Position numbers and translations under genes: made by a program. Positions 21,216-30,232 of a stretch of DNA of 64,000 bases are shown here, in pieces. The DNA is from Nannochloris sp. 'desiccata' (lineage: Eukaryota; Chlorophyta; Trebouxiophyceae; Chlorellales; Chlorellaceae): the NCBI GenBank assembly GCA_019044685.2, contig JAGTXX020000006.1:1879501-1943500 (forward strand), given 5' to 3'. How positions within the stretch are numbered: position 1 is the first letter of the stretch; each line of letters begins with the position of its first letter. The notes beneath the pieces are model-generated. The model did not search any database. It was given only the letters and a program-made list of their open reading frames with translations, and was not told the origin of the DNA.

Positions 21216-24200
21216 TTAGGTGGTTGCCTTGGTAGAGGGCCGACGCGAGACTGATGCCTTGCGTCCACCACGAGACCTACTACTAGCACCAGCAGCACCT
21301 TGTTCTGCAGTCGCTTTGCGTCCACGACTCGTCGTGGCTGCTCCACCTCGACTCCGGCTACGCCCTCGACTAGCTCCTCCACGGCTACCACTTTTACGAC
21401 CTCGTGGCTCCACTTCGTCTGCTTCTACCGCCTCTTCTTCTTGTTCAAAAGCAGGAGCTGCTAATCGAGCAGGCGCTGACTGGCGGCTACGTTTCTTCAA
21501 CAGACCATCCCTTTCTTCATCGACAGTAGTAACAACAGTTTGCGTCTTTCTTCCTGAACGAGCAGATTTAAAAACGGTGGCAGGGGCCTCTTCAGCAGCA
21601 GAGGAAGGTCGACGGGGGGTCAATTGCTGAGCACCTGCACCAGCAGCAAGTCTGGCAGCAAGAGCCGCCTTACGTGCAGCAAGTGCGTTTGCTGCAAAGA
21701 ACAATACAGCAGTACCTCCAGCAGCACCAAGTGCTGCAAGTACACTCGCTTGATGAGGTCTCAAAGAGTCTACAGCACTGTCAATCGCACTGACAAATTT
21801 ATCTTTCAGTTCTCTTGATTGAGCAGCTAAAACAGACCAAAGAGGCTTCTTCAGTGTAGATTGTTTACCGGTTGTTGTTTGGCCAATCGTGGTGGATGGA
21901 CCAGGTGACCCTTGATCTGTAACCTCATCCTTCACATCACCGCCGCTACCACTGCTAGCAGCAGCTTCTTCTTCTTCTCCTCTTTCATCAGCTGCAGGTT
22001 CTCCATGGCCTATCATGTACTCGTCCTCACTGGCATAGCGTTCAGGAAGTCCACTGGAAGGTGTACTTGTAGGTGTACTTGTAGCTGTACTAGTGTCGAC
22101 AACAACAACCTCAGGAGCTTCAGGGGTGACGCTCTCCTCTTCCTGCTGCTGCTGTTCCTGCTCTGCTTCAACTTTCTGTTCTGCGCCAAAATCGAGGACA
22201 ACAGGAGGCGGAAGAGGGGGTACCTCCTTAACCTCTTCAACGACGTGTTCCTGTACCTCAACATCATTATTTTCTTTTTCTTGTTCTTCTTCTTCTTCAA
22301 TCTCAACTACATTTTCGTAATGCTCAGGAACTTCCTCCTTGATTTCTATTTCAGGAGAAACCTCTGTCGTCGTCACGTTGGCCGCATTGGTAGCTGGGAG
22401 GTGTACTTCTTCTCCTTCTTCTTCTTCTTCTATCTCCTTAGTTTCAACTGGCGCAGGGACACCAACTGCAGAGTTAATCAACTCCGCAGTAACAGCAGAG
22501 TTGATTTCCTGGTCATCAACTTCAATTTCAACGTCCTCGTGTTTTTCTTCCTTAGCCTCAGCCTCTATGTCTAACAACGTGGGGCTCGAAGCACTAGCGA
22601 TCGGAGAAGGATCTTGTTTCTGTTCATCCTCTATTTTTTCTTCGACGACTGCCTCAGGCATCATAACTTCTTCCTCTTGCTCCTCCACAGGCTCCTTTAC
22701 TATCACCACCTCTTCATTTTCAGTTCCTATGTTTTCAATAGGCGCTGCGCTTTCTCTCTCCTCTGCTTCCGTTGCCTTCTGCTGGACCTCATCCACCTCC
22801 ATCCCCGCCGACGCCTCCTCTTCCTCTTCTTTCTTCTCCTGAGCAGCAACATCAATACTATCACCTTTACTACCGCTAGTATCCCCCCCATCATCAGGCA
22901 AATAGTAATGACCCATGGTCTCTACCCAACACCCAGCTACTGGCTCTACTACATGGTGTATTGAATGAACACCGCTTTGACTCAAGTGTTGATACACACA
23001 GTGCGCCCAAACATATAAATCGCGGCCTAGTTTCTTAACCTCTCCTGCAGATTGGTGTACAGCTGCAACAACTGCATCACGACCTTCATGAGTTTTCATC
23101 CCCTTCAATTGATCAAAAAGAAGAGCGCTTTGTTGCTGTGTAAAACGAGCCGTCGGCACAGTAATTTGTTTAATGGCGCGTGGAGCGTGCGAAGCTGTAT
23201 AAATAGCTCCATCTTTTGCGAGAATGCCACCTAAACGAGCTGAATGAAATACCCAACGAGTTCCACGGCATGTAGGCTTTGAATCGTCGCATTTAAAAGC
23301 ATTCTCCGTTGCTAGCCATTGAGCTTGTGATACCTCATCAACATGCTTTGCTATTCCAACCGCAGCAGGGTGCATTCTTGCAATCGCAGAGGAAAGAGAC
23401 GCACCATGGGCGATGCTTCCAAGACCAGCAATCGCTGCATGTGTCATATTAGCAGCAAATGTAACCGCCACAATAGTGGTACCAACACTAAGAGCAGCGC
23501 TAAGAGTTAAAACTAAAGTAATGATGAATAGCACACTGCAAATACCACGCCGCCTTTGTTTTCTTGGCTTGTTACGGGAGTCTTTTTGCTGTTGCGGCTG
23601 ATCTAATTTAGAAGAAGAAGAAGATTTCCCCAAATCACCACCACCACCACTACCACGGCCGCCACTTCGGGGACTTCCAGGCAGAGGCGGCGGCATCATT
23701 GCCGATGGTTGATAAACTCCCATCTGATGGCCAGATACACCATCCATAGAGCCTCTAGACGTAAGAACATTGTTATTATTAGTATTTTTATTACCAGCCA
23801 TAATTATACCGCTACCAGCACTCGATAATGTCCCAAATTGAGGTGGGCCATTGCCATTGCTTCGAGCGGAGCCTGGCTGACTTTGAGCACTATCCTTTCT
23901 ACCCAATACAGGCTTGCTGCCAAAGGTGGGGAAACCTCCTGCTCCTACCATGCCACCTGGAGCCCCCATCATCGGAGGAGGTGGTGGTAGTGGAGGTAAC
24001 GGCGCTTCTGCTGCTGTTATTGATGCTTCTTCTTCTTGCTGCTCTACTTGACCATCATTGCCGCCGCTGCCTTCTTCCCCAGCAGGTACTGAAGCGACAC
24101 TACTGCCTGCAAAGCCTCCTGAAGGAAAGCCGTGCATCATCGATTGATTTTTATCCATGACAGCACCAGTATTGTATCCATGCCCATCACCACCACCAGT

Positions 24201-25514
24201 GGACATTTGAGGAAGGCCCTGTGGTGGCTGCAGCGGTGGCGGCGGCGGCAGTTGAGGTAACCCAGTGGTCATTTCGGCCTTATTAAAAGCACCAGCTAGA
24301 GCACCTGCGCGTGCAGAAGAGTGCGCAGATCCACGCGCAAACTTTGCTTTGATCGGAGAATCAAATGAAACAGCAGGTGGGGGAAGTTTCCTACTTGCGG
24401 CATAGGCCTTTTGACTTTGACTCTCGGGACCATCCACGCCATTACCATCGTATGCAACATTTACACCATACAGCTGTTCTTGATTATATTGCTGATTATC
24501 GTAGTACTGCGATTGTTCATTGTACTGCTCACCATTAAACTGCTGAGAAGGATCAGTCATCTCTGGTACAATTCCAGGAGCGTCATAGCCTTGACCTTCG
24601 TAACCACCTTCTTCATTTCGAATTTGAATTTCTTCATTAGAACCACTATTACCATAGATTTGAGCCCTTTCAGGTTCTGGTTGTTGCAGCCATTCACCAG
24701 CATCGCTAGCAGCAGGGTTTTGCATTTGCTGTTGCCCAGTATATTGCTGTTGTTCACAGTGCATCTCCTGGTGATTGATTTGTTGCTGTTGCCCAGTATA
24801 TTGCTGTTGTTCGTAGTGCATCTCCTGGTGATTGATTTGTTGCTGTTGCTCAGTATATTGCTGTTGTTCGTAGTGCATCTCCTGGTGATTGATTTGTTGC
24901 TGGAAGGCAGCTGCATATTGCTGGGCAGCTTGCATCATACGTGGAGACCCACTACCCCCTCGTTGTGGAGCATATGGCATTCCTACGTTCGGCTGAGATA
25001 CCTGAATAACAGCTGAAGGCGATTCATCATTCGAAGCCATCATCAAGTTGCCTTGGGTTGGGGAAAGGAGTGAAGGAGATGGGACATTGCTTATAGACCT
25101 ACTTTGACCACCTATACCCCCACCAAGGCTAGTACCACCCATGCTGCCTTCATTAAGACCTTTTATCGCCCAGCTGGAGGTGCGAGGGACAGAGGGCATT
25201 GGTAAGCCAGCTAAGAATCCAGGTTGTTGAAGGCCAGAAGGACGTTGAAATCCGCTGCCAGTTGCTGGAAGTTCCTGGCTTCCTCCACGCCCGGCTCTTT
25301 GTGGAGGGGGAGGTAGACGGGAAGGAGGATGACCTCCTGGAGCGTTATTAAACAAGGGGTTATGCTGGATAGCTGTTGGTGGAGGGGCGAATGTGTTAAC
25401 AGGTGTAGGTCCGAATTCCCCTGTTTGGCTGTTGCGACGAGGAGATTCAGGGTCGAAATCTCCTGATGCCGCAGAAGCAGTCCTAAAAGGGGGAGGAACC
25501 CTTCCTGGAAACAT
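21216..25514 (-). CDS. Unrecognised 1432-residue two-membrane-span protein
   Basis: One long exon. I recognise no family. About 1-640 is Pro/Gln/Gly-rich and includes a 57-base tandem repeat (24747-24901) coding three copies of an INHQEMHYEQQQY unit. A basic stretch (RNKPRKQRRRG) precedes the first membrane segment near 655-690 (LFIITLVLTLSAALSVG). A folded-looking domain with several cysteines and histidines follows (about 720-900), then a very acidic glutamate-rich region (about 905-1200). A second hydrophobic segment lies near 1248-1280 (LAALGAAGGTAVLFFAANAL), and the tail is basic with SRGRSRSRGG-like repeats. Two spans with both ends on the same side, a basic tail and an acidic lumenal region would fit a nuclear-envelope or ER protein, but that is inference only. 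Confidence 0.7.
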   Translation of the reverse strand: MFPGRVPPPFRTASAASGDFDPESPRRNSQTGEFGPTPVNTFAPPPTAIQHNPLFNNAPGGHPPSRLPPPPQRAGRGGSQELPATGSGFQRPSGLQQPGFLAGLPMPSVPRTSSWAIKGLNEGSMGGTSLGGGIGGQSRSISNVPSPSLLSPTQGNLMMASNDESPSAVIQVSQPNVGMPYAPQRGGSGSPRMMQAAQQYAAAFQQQINHQEMHYEQQQYTEQQQQINHQEMHYEQQQYTGQQQQINHQEMHCEQQQYTGQQQMQNPAASDAGEWLQQPEPERAQIYGNSGSNEEIQIRNEEGGYEGQGYDAPGIVPEMTDPSQQFNGEQYNEQSQYYDNQQYNQEQLYGVNVAYDGNGVDGPESQSQKAYAASRKLPPPAVSFDSPIKAKFARGSAHSSARAGALAGAFNKAEMTTGLPQLPPPPPLQPPQGLPQMSTGGGDGHGYNTGAVMDKNQSMMHGFPSGGFAGSSVASVPAGEEGSGGNDGQVEQQEEEASITAAEAPLPPLPPPPPMMGAPGGMVGAGGFPTFGSKPVLGRKDSAQSQPGSARSNGNGPPQFGTLSSAGSGIIMAGNKNTNNNNVLTSRGSMDGVSGHQMGVYQPSAMMPPPLPGSPRSGGRGSGGGGDLGKSSSSSKLDQPQQQKDSRNKPRKQRRRGICSVLFIITLVLTLSAALSVGTTIVAVTFAANMTHAAIAGLGSIAHGASLSSAIARMHPAAVGIAKHVDEVSQAQWLATENAFKCDDSKPTCRGTRWVFHSARLGGILAKDGAIYTASHAPRAIKQITVPTARFTQQQSALLFDQLKGMKTHEGRDAVVAAVHQSAGEVKKLGRDLYVWAHCVYQHLSQSGVHSIHHVVEPVAGCWVETMGHYYLPDDGGDTSGSKGDSIDVAAQEKKEEEEEASAGMEVDEVQQKATEAEERESAAPIENIGTENEEVVIVKEPVEEQEEEVMMPEAVVEEKIEDEQKQDPSPIASASSPTLLDIEAEAKEEKHEDVEIEVDDQEINSAVTAELINSAVGVPAPVETKEIEEEEEGEEVHLPATNAANVTTTEVSPEIEIKEEVPEHYENVVEIEEEEEQEKENNDVEVQEHVVEEVKEVPPLPPPVVLDFGAEQKVEAEQEQQQQEEESVTPEAPEVVVVDTSTATSTPTSTPSSGLPERYASEDEYMIGHGEPAADERGEEEEAAASSGSGGDVKDEVTDQGSPGPSTTIGQTTTGKQSTLKKPLWSVLAAQSRELKDKFVSAIDSAVDSLRPHQASVLAALGAAGGTAVLFFAANALAARKAALAARLAAGAGAQQLTPRRPSSAAEEAPATVFKSARSGRKTQTVVTTVDEERDGLLKKRSRQSAPARLAAPAFEQEEEAVEADEVEPRGRKSGSRGGASRGRSRSRGGAATTSRGRKATAEQGAAGASSRSRGGRKASVSRRPSTKATT
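24747..24901. repeat. 57-base tandem repeat, about 2.7 copies
   Basis: Copies start at 24747, 24804 and 24861, with only a few base differences (CACAG/CGTAG, CCCAG/CTCAG). The unit is a multiple of three, so it is maintained in frame within the 1432-residue protein as a 19-residue Gln/Tyr/His-rich repeat. Confidence 0.9.
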
Positions 25515-26036
25515 GCTGCTTCAGGGAGACCGCCTGCAGGAAATTTTAAAAATTAAAAAACTCGATCGTCAAAATTCAGGGGATCGCTGACTTCCAGAAT
25601 GAAAAGCAACAATGTCGAACATTACATAGTACTAGTAAGTCCCTTCAAAGTTAAAGATACAAGAAGGAAAACATAAATACCTAACGGAACTATGAATTAA
25701 TAAAAATTCACAATTGAAAATTGTTTAACCAAATAAATCTCTGTATCAACTCGAAGGCCTTGGACTTCATTTGATACCGTAGAAACTATTTTGAAATATG
25801 TAATTCAAGTGCCAAAGTTAAACGTATAGCCGTAATCACTCAACTGCAGCATCGAATTTTCTTTCACTTCTTCAACTGACGCCAGAGGGCAACAGAAGAA
25901 AAAATAAGCTGGCCCACTCCAATCCCCGTGTGCATATTTAACATGCTGCACTGAGTAGTAAAGCACGCTCTGCTAGCCTGTAATGAAACTTTAACCTAAT
26001 TACTGGATATACTACGAGCAGCGGCACTGCCGGCGG

Positions 26037-26076
<40 letters not shown>

Positions 26077-26436
26077 GGAAGCGCCATGCCAACCTTCTCT
26101 ACATTTCTTGAGCTGCTGCTTCGCCAAAACTGCATACCATTATATTATCTTATGTCAATCTCACCCCCTGAGGCCGTGTTCCAAAATTCACAACGACGGC
26201 GAGAGCTACCGGCGGTGCTTTCCACAATACATCGGGCCATATATTACCGGTGCTTAAGAAAATTTTGTATTTCTATTTTATTTTAAAGGCTAATATTACA
26301 CTATCAAAAGGGTAGCCAAGCATTATGGTGCCAAGGGAACGCGTAGAAGTTGGATTATAGTTATTGCAGTTGAGTGTGGTGACATGTCGTTCGGGTAGAT
26401 ATCTCGTGGGTATTGAGTGTATCAGCTTTGCTACGA
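25515..26436. other. Divergent intergenic region with poly-G tract
   Basis: Region between the two-span protein (minus) and the beta-helix gene (plus). It holds the poly-G run described separately. The rest is AT-rich, and open frames here (such as a poly-Pro frame on the minus strand) are artefacts of the G run. Confidence 0.6.
26038..26073 (+). repeat. Uninterrupted 36-base poly-G tract
   Basis: Thirty-six consecutive G follow a GGCGGCGGG ramp. Such a run can form G-quadruplex structures and is normally unstable. It is the only homopolymer of this size in the window. Its length may be a sequencing estimate. Confidence 0.95.
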
Positions 26437-27824
26437 ATGAAGAAGCAAGCTGTCATAGTTGTCATCATCCTTAGTGTGCTGCCTTTTGTCTTATTAATAC
26501 CAAAAGGGCAAATGGCAGCCATGGCTCCGTTACAACGCTGGCAAGTGATGAGCAAGCCGAGCCCTCCAATACCCGAAGGACCTAGATCCGACGTCTGCAA
26601 AATGTTCACCTATACAAGGTATTTTATAGCCACGAATTATAGCGAATTTAAAGAACTTGGTAAGATTGCTCAGCCGGGCGACATGATCGAACTCCTACCA
26701 GGAAAGTATTCACCCATCTACGCTCATGAAGAGAGGGTCAACAATAAAACAGGAAAGTGTAGATGGCCAAGAACAGCCACAGATGGCGCAATATATGCGT
26801 TGCATGGTGCTCCTGGCAAGCTCATCACTTTTTGTGGCACGCCGGGAAAGACGGTGATTGACGGCACTCCACTGCAAAGTAGCGGAGCTGGAATTTTGGT
26901 TGTCAAATCTAGCTATGTTCGTGTTGCTGGATTCACAGTTACAAATGTGCTACGAGGAATGGATATCCAACACACCACAAATTCTGAGTTTTTATATATT
27001 ACGACTTCTCACACCTGGCACGAAGGCGTCAGGATACGATACCATTCTTCAAACAACTTGCTACAGTACTGCAATATACAGCATACTGGCAAAGGCTATG
27101 TAGGTAATGGCGAGGGTGTGTATGTAGGCACAGCGTCTGGCCAAACAGTCTTATGTGACAACCCCAAAGATGAAACAAATTATAATATTATTCGAGATAA
27201 TGTGTTTGGACCCAATGTACCATCAGAAAACGTGGATGTGAAGGAGTATACGACTGGTGGACAGATTATTAACAATACATTTGATGGAAAATGTAGGATT
27301 TTAAGAACATTTCTTTTGTTCAGCCCTCCCGCCCCCCCCCGCCAAAAAAATAACATTATGCCCACCACGTCTCATTTCCCCATTATTCTTTACTATTGTT
27401 ATAATTTCTGCAGACATGATGGGTATTCATGCCTCTATTTCTTGGGTTGTCCTTAAAGGCACCAATTACACGGTAGCCAACAACACCGGCTACAGTCTCA
27501 ACGTCCCTGGCGGAGGAATTCGAATAGTGAAAAGAGGGCCGCAGCAAGCCTCTTATAACACAGTGACTAATAATACATGCTATGGCCTAATAGAAGATAG
27601 TTTCTGCGTATTTGTGGATCCTAGTACTAAAGGTGAGTATTTTGGTATTGGTTTGGCGTCTTAGTTGTTTTCTTTATTCTTTTTTGCTAGTGTTTTGTTT
27701 ACTAAACGCGTGTATTATATTTGCAGGGAATGTGCTTGGATGTGGTCCAAAGGATAGTAATAAAATGTACAAAAGTAGCAACGATAATACTATACTAACG
27801 AATGATATATCATGTTCAGTGTAA
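26437..27824 (+). CDS. Secreted or membrane-anchored right-handed parallel beta-helix protein
   Basis: Exons 26437..27292, 27414..27632 and 27727..27824 join in phase 1 at both junctions, giving 390 residues. The start chosen is the ATG at 26437, just before an uncleaved signal anchor or signal peptide (QAVIVVIILSVLPFVLLI). From about residue 60 on there are repeated short strands with Asn and Gly turns (for example GFTVTNVLRGMDIQHT, NYNIIRDNVFG, GGQIINNTFDGK, SYNTVTNNTCY), which is the pattern of pectate-lyase and NosD-like parallel beta-helices. Several cysteines suggest disulfides and an extracellular location. Substrates of such folds are usually polysaccharides. I see no canonical pectate-lyase catalytic motif, so activity is not assigned. 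Confidence 0.75.
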
Positions 27825-28011
27825 TTTACAAAGTCGATTTCCTTTTCCCCCTTTACGTTTATTGATTACTGCTGTTTTCTTACTTGATTCTAGACAGATT
27901 GCTAAATTATAAACAGATGTATTACAATTAGAACGCACAGGTGCAGTTTTATGACTGCATTTGGTGGCATGAAGATGGTAAATGAATGTCTGTTCTGCCA
28001 CATCGGCCTTT

Positions 28012-29933
28012 TCACCACGCCACCGCCATCCTCGCCAAAATATCCTTCTCCAACTGCAAAGCATGGAAAATAATAGCTGGTTAGACATAATTCTCAGCTT
28101 ATTAAAGCATGCTAGTTAATTATGTATGAAACTATTCACAATTAATAATTATTAGATATATTTTGTCATAAATCTTACCTCCTCTAGTTCTGCTGTGCTG
28201 ACCCGAGTAACTGGCTCTGCAGCACGAGCAGCCTCCTTTCTCGCTCGAGCCTTAGCTTCTTTACCCGCTTTCTCAAGCCCTCTTTCACGTCCAATTTCAC
28301 GCTCCATCATGGCTGCAAAGGCAGTCTTCTCATCTCCTTGGCTTTGATCCAGTCCTGCAGAAGGTTTCATCAGCAAAGTAGTACCATCTTTGCAACCCAC
28401 TGCAAAAAGACCTTGACTGGAGCTGGTATCCTGAACTGCAAGGCACGTTAAAGCACAATCTGCGACATTTGCAGTCACAGCAGGCTCAGAATGGCTCTTT
28501 AATAGATCCCAAGCTTCCAGAGAGCCGTCTGCAGCAGTGCAATAAAATACAGAAGGGCGGCTTTGGCTCCATGCCCCAGCAGAATAATAAGAAGGGCGGC
28601 AAGGAGTAGCAACCAACTGGGTATGGAGATCTTCACACCATATCCGTGCAGTCCAGTCTCCTATAGAAAGAAAGTGTTTTGGGAAGAAAGGATGGCGAGA
28701 TAACGAAACTACTGGACCGGCATGGCCTGTAAACGAACCAGTAATCCGATCCGCAGGTGTTTTTGCCCGTCGATTTCCTGATAAAACAGCTCCAGAGGAT
28801 GTCCCAACCATAAATTTAGCTGGGCCAGCTGCAATAGAGTATTCAAGGCATGTCGCTGGAAAGCAAGGTCCTTCTTTTGTTGCTGCTGTCTGCTGCATCC
28901 CGGCACTGATGTTGTTGTTGCCGTTGTTGCTGCTGCGTTCTCGTAAGGAAAGGGTTTCCACGCGCTCAGTTAATCGTCTAGAATCCCACCAAATTACATT
29001 TCCATCTAATCCTGCAGTCATAAATTCAGTCCCTGTCTTGGATTGTGTCCAAGCCAAAGAAGTAAGGCAATCGCTGTGGCTCTGCCCAGGGTCAGTCAAG
29101 CCAACAGCCTCAGGCCCTTGACGTACATCAAACAATGCAAATTGGCCATTACATTGACCGGCACCTAGTAAAGAGTGATCTCGAAAGTTGTGGGCAAGAC
29201 AAAGAGCAGGAGAAGTGGAAGTAAGAGTGGCAAGGGGTGTTGTAGGACTGACAGCATCAAAAATAGAACAAAGTCCACCAGCGGTACCCTGAGCAATCTG
29301 AGTACATTCAGGAGCAAATGCAGCTGCAATGTGTCTAGAACCATCTAAACTCCATGACAGCGCTTGTACAGCTCGTTGTACAGCCATTGGATGGCTCAAT
29401 GCAGCCAGCGTGGAGACCCCTGGTGGCTCCAAAATCAAAGGTACCACGTCAGCGAAATAATCAGTATAGATATCCAGCGCGTTATTTTGTCGTACTAAAC
29501 CTTCTACTACTTCTCCGAGACGTAATACTGTGCGTATGTAGTCTTCATCACGCTCGATTTTTTTTCTCCACCGAGCAACTTGCTCCCCGTCAGTTGGGTC
29601 CACCTCTGCGGGCCAGCCACCTTCAGTATGATTCATCCCAGTGGTTTTCACTGGATTAGGTTGTGAGTTGACTTCATGGACAGAGTAGCCGGGCAAAGCT
29701 TGGACTCCCACCGAGGCAAAGGCCGGCTGAGGAGGAGGTTCTGAAGGCTGCAGCGGGGGAGAATCTACTTTGTGCAAGGTTGCCTCAACAATGTCTTCCT
29801 CATTTTTGATTTGAGGCTCTAGGAGGGCAGGTTCCGTATCCTGGGACATGTTGGCGCAAGTTATTGTTAGAATGGAGCCATCATCCCATATTTTTTCGAA
29901 TACTTGACTAGCAAAAGAAGACCTCACCTCCAT
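28012..29933 (-). CDS. DNAI2: Axonemal outer-arm dynein intermediate chain, DNAI2/ODA6 type
   Basis: Exons 28179..29933 and 28012..28053 join in phase 0 and give about 598 residues. The signature N-terminal block GMNHTEGGWPAEVDPTD is followed by FRKK-like RKKIERDEDYI and QNNALDIYTDYF. A WD40 propeller follows (about 175-530), with LTSLAWTQSKTGTEFMTAGLDG, then RRAKTPADRITGSFTGHAGP and SIGDWTARIWCEDL. The C-terminal tail is a basic helix. Human DNAI2 and Chlamydomonas ODA6 (IC2) have the same features. They are assembled in the cytoplasm and dock the outer dynein arm on axonemal doublets. The first ~30 residues may be intronic: ATGGAG is followed at once by a GTGAGG donor, and an acceptor precedes GATACGGAACC. 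The start is therefore uncertain. Confidence 0.93.
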
Positions 29934-30232
29934 CGGGATCCTTTGACCAAACTTGAACGCTCAAGCAAGTGTATTCAGTTAACTGTGCACTAAATAAGCA
30001 GATCAGCGTCTTTTAAAGGCTCTTAAGCTCCGCTATTTGTAAAAATGTAGCAAATATGCAAGGTCAACTGTTGTCTTTTCAAAAGTTTCGGATTTTAAAA
30101 AGTTGCACAGACTTCAAATAAGACCTTGAAAATTTATTCGTGTACAATGAAACTAACTTTAAAACAAATATTAAACAGTAATATTCAACATTATAGGATG
30201 AACTGATTGATGAGAAACAACATAATATTCCA

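Noticed and set aside
21912..22574. Plus-strand hydrophobic frames rich in Leu/Phe/Ser opposite the 1432-residue gene
   Set aside because: They are complements of Glu- and Lys-rich codons of the real gene. Their composition has no independent support.
25938..26135. Poly-proline frame over the G run
   Set aside because: It is the translation of a homopolymer and its flanks, with no conserved sequence.
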